Assembly: GCA_017610485.1 (NCBI GenBank)
Contig: JAFCBY010000002.1
Location: forward strand, 1 to 24,154
Origin: Candidatus Falkowiibacteriota bacterium
Lineage (GTDB): Archaea; Iainarchaeota; Iainarchaeia; Iainarchaeales; GCA-2688035
Reading direction: 5' to 3'
Length of the DNA stretch: 24,154 nucleotides
Positions 6,511 to 13,835 of the stretch are shown here, one piece after another. A program made the translations under genes and the position numbers. Numbering within the stretch: the stretch's first letter is position 1; each line of letters opens with the position of its first letter. Under the pieces are notes generated by a model, which searched no databases, was not told where the DNA came from, and saw only the letters and a list, made by a program, of their open reading frames with translations.

Positions 6511-7818
6511 TTGGAAGCGGAACAGATTATCGAGCAGCTTGCCGAGAAGAGCAGGAGGAATCCTTCAGAGGTAAGAAAGCTTATCAACAAGAAGAAGGAA
6601 AAGTTCTCCGGCTTGTTGACTGATTCCGGCGCAAGCTTTATGGTTGCAAAGGATCTGGGAATTGACCTGGGCTTGAACAGCATGAAAAGGGTTTCTGTTT
6701 CGCAGTTGAAGGACGGGATGCAGAACGTTGACTTGCTTGTGAGGGCAATGCAGGTTTTTTCACCCAAAGAATTTGAGAAGAACGGCAAGAGGGGAAAATT
6801 GTGCAACCTTGTCGTGGCTGATTCCACCGGGGAGGTGAGGCTCACTGTCTGGCATGATGACGTGAAGAAACTGTCAGAGCAGGGAGTGCAAAGGGGCACT
6901 GTTCTCATGCTGCGGAACTGCTATGTGAAGGAATTCAACGAGAAGCCGCAGTTGAGCCTTTCCTTCAAGGGAAGCTTTGAGGCAAACCCTTCCGGAATTT
7001 CCTTTGAGGAGCTGCCAGAGGCAAAGACTGACTTGACAAGAGTTTCAGGCCTTGAAGAGGGAATGAATGATGTGAACGCAGTTGTTCGCGTTCTGAGGAA
7101 GTTTCCGGTAACCGAATTTGCCAAGGCTGAAAGGAAAGGCAGAGTCATGAACTTTTTGGTCGGGGACGGGACAGGCGTTGTGAGGGCAACCGCCTGGAAC
7201 GATTTGGTTAAGGAAGTTGAGGGCGTTGAGGAAAACGACTTGGTTGGAATTGAGGCCGGCTACACAAAACAAGGTTTGAACGGCGTTGAACTGCACTTGG
7301 GCTGGCAGGCAAGAGTACAGAAAAATCCGGGCTTCGATGGGAAGATCCCGGAAGCAGGGGAGTTGATGAAAGGGCAGGCAGAGGGGAAGAAGATTCTTGA
7401 GCTGAAGGCAGGGGACTCCAATGTGCTTGTGTCCGGAAAAATTGTTTTGGTTAACCAGGGCGCGTTGTTTTACAGGGTTTGCCCAACCTGCTCAGGAAAG
7501 CTTCAGGTACTGGACGAAGGAATGGTCTGCGACAAGTGCGGTGAGGTAAAGGAGCCAGGCATCAGGGCGGTTGTTTCTGTGAGGGTTGATGATGGCTCTG
7601 CGCAAATAAACGCGGTTGCCTATGGAAAGGAGGCTGAGAAGATAATCGGGCTGGAGGCAGAGGACTTGAAAAAGCAGGCTGACGAAAGGGGAAGGGAAGC
7701 CTTGGTTGAGGAGCTGCAGGCGCTGAATGGAAAGGAGATTGAGATATTGGGCAGGGTAAAGGACAATTCCTACTCAGGCGGCCTTGAGCTTGTTGCAAAC
7801 AACCTGGAGATAAAGTGA
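6511..7818 (+). CDS. Replication protein A (ssDNA-binding, multiple OB folds, zinc ribbon)
   Basis: Single-strand DNA-binding protein of the archaeal RPA type, acting in replication and repair. With the TTG start at 6511 it is 435 aa. Order: an N-terminal helical region (EAEQIIEQLAEKS…), OB fold 1 at about 59-155 (VSVSQLKDGMQNV…VADSTGEVRLTVWHD), OB fold 2 at about 174-272 (TRVSGLEEGMNDV…GDGTGVVRATAWND), and a third OB fold from about 295 carrying a CxxC…CxxC zinc ribbon (C324, C327, C340, C343). The frame is open back to GTG 6463. I prefer TTG 6511 because GGGG sits six bases upstream and relatives start at this helix. It lies upstream of RadA, whose filament assembly RPA assists. Confidence 0.88.
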   Translation: MEAEQIIEQLAEKSRRNPSEVRKLINKKKEKFSGLLTDSGASFMVAKDLGIDLGLNSMKRVSVSQLKDGMQNVDLLVRAMQVFSPKEFEKNGKRGKLCNLVVADSTGEVRLTVWHDDVKKLSEQGVQRGTVLMLRNCYVKEFNEKPQLSLSFKGSFEANPSGISFEELPEAKTDLTRVSGLEEGMNDVNAVVRVLRKFPVTEFAKAERKGRVMNFLVGDGTGVVRATAWNDLVKEVEGVEENDLVGIEAGYTKQGLNGVELHLGWQARVQKNPGFDGKIPEAGELMKGQAEGKKILELKAGDSNVLVSGKIVLVNQGALFYRVCPTCSGKLQVLDEGMVCDKCGEVKEPGIRAVVSVRVDDGSAQINAVAYGKEAEKIIGLEAEDLKKQADERGREALVEELQALNGKEIEILGRVKDNSYSGGLELVANNLEIK

Positions 7819-7831
7819 ATTGCTTTGCATG

Positions 7832-7848
7832 TTTTCGCGAAGCGAAAA
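7832..7848 (+). other. Hairpin 1 between RPA and radA
   Basis: TTTTCGC, loop GAA, GCGAAAA: seven perfect base pairs starting 14 nt after the RPA stop. It is not followed by a clear T-run. Confidence 0.45.
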
Positions 7849-7860
7849 TGTTTCTTTTGC

Positions 7861-7887
7861 AAACTTTTCTTTTCGAAAGAAAAGTTT
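7861..7887 (+). other. Hairpin 2 between RPA and radA (12-bp stem)
   Basis: AAACTTTTCTTT, loop TCG, AAAGAAAAGTTT: a perfect 12-bp stem 12 nt after hairpin 1. The pair may terminate or process the RPA transcript, or protect its 3' end. A TATA-like CTTTAAAAGG follows at about 7911-7920 and could start the radA mRNA, leaving a leader with the ribosome site AGGAGGT at 8004-8010. Confidence 0.5.
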
Positions 7888-8017
7888 CACCGGAAACCCA
7901 CTCTGGAAAGCCTTTAAAAGGAAAAGATTGCAATTATACTGAGAATGCAGGTTGGCAGGGCATTTCCTGTAACCCAAAGCAGGGCGCCAAAACCAATGAC
8001 TGCAGGAGGTTTTCAAA

Positions 8018-10252
8018 ATGGGAAAGGAACCAGGAAAAGAGATTAAGACAATTAATGACCTGCCAGGCATTGGGCCGCAGGCAGCCGAGAAACTAATTGG
8101 CGCAGGATACAAGACCCTTGAGGCAATGGCAGTTGCATCCCCAATGGAACTGATTGAGGCCGCGAGCCTGGGGCAGGTTACTGCCGAGAAAGCGATTAAG
8201 GCTGCGCGCGACGCACTTGAAATGGGCTTTGAATCAGCAGACAAGCTCGCTGAGAAGAGAAAGCTTGTTGGAAGGATTACAACAGGGAGCAAGGAGGTTG
8301 ACGCGCTTTTAGGTGGGGGTATAGAAACCCAGAGCATTACCGAGATTTATGGCAAGTTTGCAAGCGGAAAAAGCCAGTGGTGCTTTCAAACAGCCGTAAC
8401 AGTCCAGTTGCCGATAGAAAAAGGAGGCCTTGGAGGAAACTGCCTCTACATCGATTCCGAGAACAGCTTCAGGCCGGAGAGGGTTATACAGGTTGCAAAC
8501 CATTTGGGAATGGACACTGAAAAGGTTTTGAAGAATGTGTTTGTGGCCCGCGCCTACAATAGCGTACTTGGTAATGAGCCCACTTGTGTTCTTAATGATG
8601 GAGAATTCCACAATTTGACCATGCAGGAGGTTGTTGAGGAGAGAAACCAACATGAAATAACTGCTTTTGCTTTTAATCCAAAAAATGGTGAAATTAAACC
8701 AAGCAAGGTAACTGAATTGATTTCACATGAGATTGGGAACGAAAATACCCTCTACAAGATTTCGACAAGTTTTGGAAGAGAAGTTAGTGTTACGTCTGCC
8801 CACAGCCTTTTTCAGGGAAAACGCATTGGGAAAAGAGGAAAAAATACAAAGAGGCGGGAAATGAATAACATGAGACCGGAGTCAACATATGCTTGCCTAC
8901 TAAAAGAAGGCGACCATATAGCAATTCCAAGAAAACTTAACCTGGAACCAAAAGACATTAAAAAAATGGACTTAAGAAAAAGCATTGCTGAAAAATTCCC
9001 AAAAGAAGTATTAGCTGAACTGCAGGGTCTTGAAAACTTAGAAAAAGATTTTATTGAATTAAAACATACCGGGAAAAGAAAGGCAACAAAGATTCCGTCA
9101 ACATTCACTGTGGATGAAGAACTCTTATGGCTTTTAGGGCTTTGGATTGCGGAGGGAAGCAGTCAATATAAAGGCAGATTAGTGCGATTTAGACTACATA
9201 GTGAAGAAAAATTCTGCAAGAAAGCGAAGGAAATAATCGAAAAAAAGTTCAAGGTAAAGAGTTTCTTGCATAAAGACAAAAGAACCGGGGGCACAACGCT
9301 CTTAATCCCAAGTAGACTGCTTTGCCTTATATTTAAATTCTGTTTGGAAATGCCGTTGGGAAAAATTGCTAATGAGAAAAGAGTCCCAGAGTGGATATTT
9401 AATCTACCCCCAAGAAAAATCAAGCACTTCATAAAAGGCTATTGGGATGGCGATGGATACCATGCAAAAACCAGGCCCGAAAGAAGAATAATATTCACTA
9501 CAACAAGCAAAATGCTAGTTCATGATATGGCATTACTATTCCTTCGATTTGGAATAGTGATAGGTATAACCAAAATGTCTAAGAGGAAGAAGCGCCACAG
9601 TCAAGCTTATATAATAGAAGCGGCTGGATTGAGCAACAACAATGTTCTAGAACTTGATAAGATAACACAGAACTTAAACGCATGCACTTGGAAGGATTTG
9701 GCTTTTGCCAGAATAAGAAAAATAGAAAAAGTAAGAGTTCCAAAGAATACTAAAGTCTATGATTTTGGAGTTTCATCAGAGGGAGCAGCTTACCATAATT
9801 TTACTGCAGGTTTTGGTGGCGTGCTCTGCCACAATACAGACCACCAAATGCTTTTGGCGGACAAGGCAGATGAGATGATCAAGCAGAAGAAGATCAAGCT
9901 CATAATCGTTGACAGCCTGATGGCCCAGTTCAGGTCAGAGTATGTGGGGAGAGGCACACTTGCAAACAGGCAGCAAAAGCTCAACAAGCATTTAAGGACT
10001 TTGATGAAGCTTGCCGAGATGAACAACATTGCTGTTTTGGTGACAAACCAGGTCATGCAGAGGCCGGACATTCTCTTTGGAGACCCTACGGCGCCAGTCG
10101 GGGGCGAGATCTTGGCCCACGCTTCTAAAACTCGACTGTACCTTCGCAAAAGCAAGGCAGACACGCGCGTTGCAAAGCTAGTGGATTCGCCTAGCCTGCC
10201 GGACGGGGAAGCAATCTTCAGGGTAACTGAAAACGGCTTGGAAGACGTGTAG
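8018..10252 (+). CDS. radA: DNA repair/recombination protein RadA, intein-containing precursor
   Basis: Precursor of 744 aa; removing the 425-residue intein leaves a 319-aa RadA, the archaeal RecA/Rad51 recombinase that forms filaments on ssDNA for strand exchange. Host parts: an N-terminal helix-hairpin-helix domain (LPGIGPQAAEKLIGAGY, 15-31), Walker A GKFASGKS (112-119), LYIDSENSFRPERV, then after the intein Walker B KLIIVDSLMAQFRSEY (D632), the RQQKLNKHLR segment and the TNQV strand. The host sequence is split at ARAYN / TDHQML. A strong ribosome site AGGAGGT with 7-nt spacing fixes the ATG. The bases inside the intein are clearly AT-richer than the RadA parts, as expected for an acquired element. 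Confidence 0.95.
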   Translation: MGKEPGKEIKTINDLPGIGPQAAEKLIGAGYKTLEAMAVASPMELIEAASLGQVTAEKAIKAARDALEMGFESADKLAEKRKLVGRITTGSKEVDALLGGGIETQSITEIYGKFASGKSQWCFQTAVTVQLPIEKGGLGGNCLYIDSENSFRPERVIQVANHLGMDTEKVLKNVFVARAYNSVLGNEPTCVLNDGEFHNLTMQEVVEERNQHEITAFAFNPKNGEIKPSKVTELISHEIGNENTLYKISTSFGREVSVTSAHSLFQGKRIGKRGKNTKRREMNNMRPESTYACLLKEGDHIAIPRKLNLEPKDIKKMDLRKSIAEKFPKEVLAELQGLENLEKDFIELKHTGKRKATKIPSTFTVDEELLWLLGLWIAEGSSQYKGRLVRFRLHSEEKFCKKAKEIIEKKFKVKSFLHKDKRTGGTTLLIPSRLLCLIFKFCLEMPLGKIANEKRVPEWIFNLPPRKIKHFIKGYWDGDGYHAKTRPERRIIFTTTSKMLVHDMALLFLRFGIVIGITKMSKRKKRHSQAYIIEAAGLSNNNVLELDKITQNLNACTWKDLAFARIRKIEKVRVPKNTKVYDFGVSSEGAAYHNFTAGFGGVLCHNTDHQMLLADKADEMIKQKKIKLIIVDSLMAQFRSEYVGRGTLANRQQKLNKHLRTLMKLAEMNNIAVLVTNQVMQRPDILFGDPTAPVGGEILAHASKTRLYLRKSKADTRVAKLVDSPSLPDGEAIFRVTENGLEDV
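8561..9835 (+). mobile_element. RadA intein with LAGLIDADG homing endonuclease
   Basis: In-frame protein-splicing element of 425 residues (precursor 182-606). It begins with Ser182 in place of the usual Cys; block B has T259-x-x-H262; blocks C and E of a two-motif LAGLIDADG nuclease read LLGLWIAEG (372-380) and FIKGYWDGDG (471-480), both with acidic residues kept. Block F is VYDFGV…YHNF (580-595). The end is CHN with penultimate His605 and Asn606, followed by Thr607 as the +1 nucleophile. All splicing residues are present, so both splicing and endonuclease activity look intact. Confidence 0.92.
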
Positions 10253-10256
10253 GTTT

Positions 10257-10274
10257 TATATGGTTAACCATATA
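10257..10274. promoter_or_regulatory. 18-bp perfect palindrome, likely operator
   Basis: TATATGGTTAACCATATA is a perfect 18-bp inverted repeat ending 22 nt before the ATG of the ribbon-helix-helix protein. It overlaps the TATA box (TATATAA, 10271-10277). Ribbon-helix-helix dimers bind such palindromes, so autoregulation by blocking TBP is the natural reading. Confidence 0.6.
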
Positions 10275-10296
10275 TAACCTGTTCAGGGGTGCAAAA

Positions 10297-10629
10297 ATGC
10301 AGAAGCAAATCTTGGCAGCGAAGACCGTTGGCACAAAGCTAGGCTCCTTGGAGTACGAGAAGATAGTGAGTTTGGTGGAGGCTGGCGCATACCTCGGCGT
10401 TTCAGATTTTGTCAGGGACGCAATTAGAGACAAATTGGAGGAAGTAGAGGTAATAAAGGTTAAGGACGTTGATTATAAAACCGCTAAGAAAGAGGTTTTG
10501 GGCTACTTTAAAAAGTTCAAGGAGGCCTTTGTTGACGAGGCAGCAAATGACCTTGGAATAGACCTTGAATTGGCAGTTAGAATCACGCAAAATTTAAGAA
10601 AGGAGAAGCGCCTGGAAGTGATTAAGTGA
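10297..10629 (+). CDS. Ribbon-helix-helix transcriptional regulator
   Basis: A 110-aa DNA-binding protein. Residues 10-50 fit a CopG/MetJ-type ribbon-helix-helix (short basic strand, helix EYEKIVSLVEAGAYLG, then SDFVRDAIRDKLEEV). The C-terminal half (KKEVLGYFKKFKEAFVDEAANDLGIDLELAVRITQNLRKEKRLEVI) looks like a small winged-helix unit. The ATG has GGGGTG just upstream. Its promoter carries an 18-bp palindrome (10257-10274), and its stop overlaps the GTG of a following small gene (GTGA), so the two form a coupled pair like many regulator or antitoxin operons; the pair is not identified as a known toxin-antitoxin system. Confidence 0.7.
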   Translation: MQKQILAAKTVGTKLGSLEYEKIVSLVEAGAYLGVSDFVRDAIRDKLEEVEVIKVKDVDYKTAKKEVLGYFKKFKEAFVDEAANDLGIDLELAVRITQNLRKEKRLEVIK

Positions 10630-10802
10630 CCATCTATTTCGAAGAGGGAGATGCGGTTAAAGGAGACCTGCTTGTCGCAGAGGCCAGAAAAATAAGCAAG
10701 CCAAAAGTGGTTCCAAAAAGCGGTAGGCACAAGGCAATTCAAGTGGTTCTGCAAGAGAACGCCTTTTGCGTTGTCAGGAAAAAGCTAAGGTTTGTGAAGT
10801 GA
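10626..10802 (+). CDS. Small basic protein coupled to the RHH regulator
   Basis: GTG 10626 overlaps the regulator's TGA in the four bases GTGA and opens 58 codons ending at TGA 10800-10802. The product starts MTIYFEEGDAVKGDLLVAEA and ends in a basic strand-rich stretch (FCVVRKKLRFVK). Host-like codon use and translational coupling make it more likely real than chance. No family is recognised; it could be a partner of the regulator (co-regulator or toxin-like), which is inference. Confidence 0.5.
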   Translation: MTIYFEEGDAVKGDLLVAEARKISKPKVVPKSGRHKAIQVVLQENAFCVVRKKLRFVK

Positions 10803-11092
10803 AGGACAAGCTATCAATTTTTTCACTAAAGAAAAGACAGGCAAGCCTAATTTTGGCAAAGACTTGGCTAACCCTTTCTTCGATCTTTGCCTCTGCGCCT
10901 TTCCTTGCCACTACGCTGGTTGGTGGCAAAAAATCTAGAGGGCAGCCAATCATACTTGGAACCTAACCATTGCCCAAGCACACGCGTATACTTGCCCCCA
11001 ACAGGCTCTTGCTGTTCTTTTCTTCTATCCAGACCGCTTCTCCTATCTTATCCGCTCCTTCTCTCAGGACTTTTAAATGGCTTCCTTTTCAT
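10774..11092 (-). pseudogene. Decayed gene of about 104 codons
   Basis: On the minus strand, ATG 11092 (GGGG eight bases upstream) reads MKRKPFK. One extra A in the run at about 11071-11074 then shifts the frame; the continuing frame encodes a protein-like VLREGADKIGEAVWIEEK and LLGASIRV until TAG, then goes on in the same frame (MIGCPLDFLPP, TSVVARKGAEAKIEERV) to TGA at 10774-10776. Codon use matches the neighbours, so this looks like a gene with a frameshift and a nonsense mutation. Its end overlaps the small + gene by 29 nt. No family is recognised. The 380-nt stretch 10803-11183 holds nothing else that I can see. Confidence 0.35.
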
Positions 11093-11185
11093 ATAAAATC
11101 CCCAACAAAAATACCCCTTTGCAGAATTTAAACCTTGGTGCAGCTCTCAAAACCGAAGAGTGCCCGCTCATTAAAAACTCAACTC

Positions 11186-11440
11186 TTAGCCGGTTACTTT
11201 GAATACTTCTGTTCCCTCGTGGACCGGCTGGCTTGTTTTCATGCCGATTGCCTGGCCCTTCTTTGCTGCCTTGATTTGGTCGTGCTCTATTTGCATGCTG
11301 TCCACTGCCTGCTCAAATTCCTCTTGGCCGCGCTTGAACTTGATTTTGTCCCCGACCTTCAAGGGCGCGTTCAACTCCACTACTGCCACACTTATTTTGT
11401 CAAAGAAATGTGTTACCTTCCCAACAGGTGTTTCAGTCAA
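11186..11440 (-). CDS. EF-Tu domain 2-like small protein
   Basis: An 84-aa beta-barrel protein resembling the second domain of translation GTPases: VGKVTHFFDKISVAVVELNAPLKVGDKIKFKRG, then a QAVDSMQIEHDQIKAAKKGQAIGMK strand-loop-strand. Stand-alone copies are known in archaea as translation elongation factor-like proteins, and the same fold ends some U32 peptidases; its role is not established. Two TTG codons are adjacent. I chose the second (11440) because GAGGTGAT at 11444-11451, a near-perfect match to the 16S tail, then has usable spacing. The TATA-like TTTTTAAAAAA at about 11471-11481 may serve both this gene and the divergent SRP RNA. Confidence 0.75.
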   Translation of the reverse strand: MTETPVGKVTHFFDKISVAVVELNAPLKVGDKIKFKRGQEEFEQAVDSMQIEHDQIKAAKKGQAIGMKTSQPVHEGTEVFKVTG

Positions 11441-11482
11441 CAAATCACCTCAAATAAGCATAATGCAAAGTTTTTAAAAAAT

Positions 11483-11735
11483 GCTGCAAGGCAAGTGTAT
11501 ATGCGGACTAGGTCGGGGCGTCAGCGGTGCCCTGTTACTGGAAACCCGCTTTATGCTGGGACCGAAGCCCTGGAAGCGGTTTGCTTGGCTGGAAAAGGCC
11601 GTTGCATCCTGTGATGAGCTTTTGTCCTCTTAGGTTTGTTGCTATTATGAACCCCGCCAGGCCCGGAAGGGAGCAACGGTGGTAATAACAAGAAATGCTT
11701 TGAGGGTAGCGAAAGTAAGCAGTTGCGGCGAAAAA
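11483..11735 (+). ncRNA. Signal recognition particle RNA (archaeal 7S)
   Basis: The helix 8 core is at 11650-11680: GAACCCCGCCAGGCCCGG followed by AAGGGAGCAACGG, the conserved SRP54-binding loop. The flanks TTGTTGCTATTAT and GTAATAACAA pair to close it. The 5' domain (GACTAGGTCGGGGC … CCCTGTTACTGGAAACCC … GGGACCGAAGCCC) matches archaeal helices 2-4. GCTGCAA at 11483-11489 can pair with TTGCGGC at 11723-11729 as helix 1. The 5' end is uncertain (11483 to about 11505), because a TATA-like box at 11471-11480 would put the start near 11502. A T-run at 11738-11744 probably ends the transcript. The RNA scaffolds SRP19 and SRP54 for co-translational membrane targeting. Confidence 0.92.
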
Positions 11736-11803
11736 CCTTTTTTTGCTGAACAAGTCCATTTCAGGGCGTGTTCGCATTTTCTTTGAGGAAAAAGGGAAAA
11801 AAC

Positions 11804-12388
11804 ATGGGAAAAACTTCTAGAGCGAAAGTGTTATCTTGGAGAAGGCTCTTAAAAGACCTGTTTGTTAGTAATAAAACCAAAAAACCAAGAAAATACCCCC
11901 TGGTGAGCAATTATTCAATCAGAAAGTTTCCTGCCCACAACATGTTTCTAACACAAAAAAGCAGAAGCATAAAAGTGTTTGCAGACATTGGCTGCGCGTT
12001 TTCTGCTGGAGCGCCAAGAACAATTGATGCAAAAAATGCCCTTGGAAAAAAGAGCTGTGTTTATGCAGTGGACATACAGTCGCTTGAAGCAAAAACAAAG
12101 AAAGATCTAGAAAATGGGGGGATAAAACCATTAATTCATTCAATTGCGGAAAAACCTCTTCCTTTTGAATGTGATGCCATTCGTTTTGCAAACGTTTCCT
12201 TTTTAATGACCCAAAGCGATAGAAGGAGGGCCATTGTAAACATCTGGCATAGCCTTAGGGAGAATGGTTACCTTCTGGGAGAAATCCCAAAATTTGGAAA
12301 AGGCAAGAATGTAGAATTTGTTTTAAGAAAAAAAGGCAGGGGATTTGAGCTTGTTGAACCCAAGGATATGAGTGAAATCCCACAATAA
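11804..12388 (+). CDS. Class I SAM-dependent methyltransferase-like protein
   Basis: A 194-aa protein with a Rossmann-type methyltransferase core: motif I VFADIGCAFSAGAP (D61), the acidic end of strand 2 VYAVDIQ (D90), then IHSIAEKPLPFECDAIRFANVSFLM (motif IV region) and a helix plus LRENGYLLGE (post-motif). An N-terminal basic stretch of about 45 residues precedes the core. The substrate is unknown. The ATG at 11804 is preferred over GTG 11768 because AAGGGA lies 6-11 nt upstream of it. It directly follows the SRP RNA and may use its own weak promoter. Confidence 0.6.
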   Translation: MGKTSRAKVLSWRRLLKDLFVSNKTKKPRKYPLVSNYSIRKFPAHNMFLTQKSRSIKVFADIGCAFSAGAPRTIDAKNALGKKSCVYAVDIQSLEAKTKKDLENGGIKPLIHSIAEKPLPFECDAIRFANVSFLMTQSDRRRAIVNIWHSLRENGYLLGEIPKFGKGKNVEFVLRKKGRGFELVEPKDMSEIPQ

Positions 12389-12404
12389 ACGAAACCCCCC
12401 CGAA

Positions 12405-12415
12405 AGCCTTAAATA
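12405..12415 (+). promoter_or_regulatory. TATA box of the Lys-rich protein gene
   Basis: CCTTAAATATT is centred about 27 nt before the ATG at 12438, consistent with a leaderless mRNA. Confidence 0.5.
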
Positions 12416-12437
12416 TTAGAAAAAGTACGTTCTTTTT

Positions 12438-12710
12438 ATGGCAGACCAAAGAAAGACCGTTTCCGAGATAATTGCGGAAATGCGGGAAGAGCTGCGCAAC
12501 GACAATGATCCGGACGCAGAGCTGTTCGCTCCCTATATGTCAAAGCCAAAGAAGCCGGTGAAGAAGGCAGGCAAAGCCAAGAAAAAAACCGTGAAGGGCA
12601 AGGCCAGGAAGAAGCCGGTTAAGAAAAAGGCAGGGAAGAAGCCGGCCAAAAAAAAGCCTGTGAAGAAAAAAAAGCCTGTGAAGAAAAAGCCGGCCAAAAA
12701 AAAGCGTTAG
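12438..12710 (+). CDS. Lysine-rich, histone H1-like tail protein
   Basis: 90 aa: an acidic, probably helical head (about residues 1-34, VSEIIAEMREELRNDNDPDAELF) followed by an unstructured tail of KKPVKKK / GKKPAKKK-type repeats to the C-terminus. Such tails occur on histone H1, on HU-like proteins and on some ribosome-binding proteins, so nucleic-acid compaction or RNA binding is likely, without a specific assignment. The DNA of the tail is a degenerate tandem repeat. Its stop overlaps the stop of the convergent HPF-like gene by three bases. Confidence 0.65.
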   Translation: MADQRKTVSEIIAEMREELRNDNDPDAELFAPYMSKPKKPVKKAGKAKKKTVKGKARKKPVKKKAGKKPAKKKPVKKKKPVKKKPAKKKR

Positions 12711-13024
12711 TTCTTTTTCAACGCCTTTAAGGTTTCCCTTTCAAGGGCCTCTAACGCCTTTTGGGCAACGCCTGGCAGAATCCAGCCTGATTCAGAGGAA
12801 ACAATTGTTTTTCCCGGAAAGGACAACTTTAGGTGAATCGAGTGTTTTGTTTTCTGCCCCTCGACCTCATGCTGCTTGAAGTGCACGTGCAAAGCCATTT
12901 CGTTGTGGACAACTGCCTTGAGCCTGTCAAAGGATTTCTCCAATGCTGCCCTCAATTTTTGCTCTTCGAATGAGTCAAGGTCCGGCAGGTCGCTTGCCTC
13001 AATTTTTCTTGTTCCAAAATTCAT
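12707..13024 (-). CDS. HPF/RaiA-like small conserved protein
   Basis: 105 aa with an alpha-beta layout: a helix around LDSFEEQKLRAALEKSFDRL (16-35), a strand pair ALHVHFKQHEVEG / KHSIHLKLSFPG (44-71), WILPGVAQKALEALERETLK (81-100). This pattern resembles ribosome hibernation factors of the S30EA/HPF fold (beta-alpha-beta-beta-beta-alpha) but is short, and the match is structural impression rather than motif identity. If correct it would bind the small subunit when growth stops, fitting the nearby RSH gene, though that link is speculative. It converges on the Lys-rich gene. Confidence 0.45.
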   Translation of the reverse strand: MNFGTRKIEASDLPDLDSFEEQKLRAALEKSFDRLKAVVHNEMALHVHFKQHEVEGQKTKHSIHLKLSFPGKTIVSSESGWILPGVAQKALEALERETLKALKKN

Positions 13025-13071
13025 CGCTCAACATCCCCCCAATAACAATCTTTTATTCCATGGTTTTGAAT

Positions 13072-13758
13072 TCATGCCTTAAAGCCCTGCACCAGTTCCC
13101 CTATTGCCGCTTTCTGGTTGGCTGCCTTTACAATGCCAGATGCAACAAAAATCCCCACTGTGCCAAGCTCCAGGGCCTTTGCCACGTCAGCCCTGTTTTT
13201 TATTCCTGCGCCTGTTATAACAGCCACTTTTGGGGCTATTTCCTTGACCGCGCTTGCCCCATCAGAAATGAGCTCTGGATTGGCGGTGCTGACACTGATG
13301 TTCCCCCCAATGAGCTCAGGCGGCTCTATTGCAACAAAGTCCGGCTTTTGCTCAAAGCCGGCGATCTCTTTGGCACGGGCAATGCTCTCAGCGCAAACCA
13401 TTACCGTTAAGTTTAGGCTTTTGGCCCTGGCAATGGCCTCCTGGATAAATTCGTTGCTTCTCTTGTTCTCCGCATGGTTTAGGACAGTGCCAACTGCGCC
13501 TGCCTGCTTTGCGGCCTCCGGCAGAACATGCCCTGTCCCTTTTCCAAATTGGATGGGGTCGATGTGCTGTGCAAAAACAGGCAAATTAACCGATGCGGAA
13601 ACAAGCCTTAAATCGGCTGCCTGGACAACTAGGGCAATTGTTGTCCCTTCCTTTGCTGCAACGCCCTCCGCTTTTTTTGCCAGCTCAACGGCCTTTTTGC
13701 CGGTTGCCTGCTCGTAAGTCTTGAAGTTTATGAACAAAATCGGGGGCTTTAAAGGCAT
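13072..13758 (-). CDS. tpiA: Triosephosphate isomerase (archaeal type)
   Basis: Interconverts dihydroxyacetone phosphate and glyceraldehyde-3-phosphate in glycolysis and gluconeogenesis. 228 aa, the short archaeal length. Numbering from the GTG at 13770: N15/K17 in INFKTY, catalytic H99 in NHAENKRS, catalytic E149 in AIEPPELIG, phosphate loop TGAGIKNRADV and FVASGIVKA. I start at ATG 13758 because AGGTG (13769-13773) then acts as ribosome site with about 10-nt spacing; GTG 13770 would lie within that site. The promoter GGTTTAAATTAAC (13791-13803) is shared back-to-back with the RSH gene. Confidence 0.93.
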   Translation of the reverse strand: MPLKPPILFINFKTYEQATGKKAVELAKKAEGVAAKEGTTIALVVQAADLRLVSASVNLPVFAQHIDPIQFGKGTGHVLPEAAKQAGAVGTVLNHAENKRSNEFIQEAIARAKSLNLTVMVCAESIARAKEIAGFEQKPDFVAIEPPELIGGNISVSTANPELISDGASAVKEIAPKVAVITGAGIKNRADVAKALELGTVGIFVASGIVKAANQKAAIGELVQGFKA

Positions 13759-13790
13759 TTGTTTTCGCACCTGAAATAGAGAGGAAAAGA

Positions 13791-13803
13791 GTTAATTTAA
13801 ACC
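13791..13803. promoter_or_regulatory. Bidirectional TATA region between tpiA and RSH gene
   Basis: GTTAATTTAAACC reads as a TATA-like box on both strands and lies about 25 nt from the expected start of each divergent transcript. One regulator could therefore affect both genes. Confidence 0.4.
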
Positions 13804-13835
13804 TTTTTGAGGGGAAGATGTTGGAGTTGGTTTAA

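Noticed and set aside
10803..11183. RNase P RNA or another structured RNA in the gap, prompted by an 8-bp GC-rich hairpin near 10970-10990.
   Set aside because: None of the conserved RNase P blocks are present, and the codon pattern fits a decayed coding gene better.
12541..12707. Tandem DNA repeat considered as a minisatellite.
   Set aside because: The repetition follows from the Lys-Pro-Val coding pattern of the basic tail and is imperfect at DNA level.
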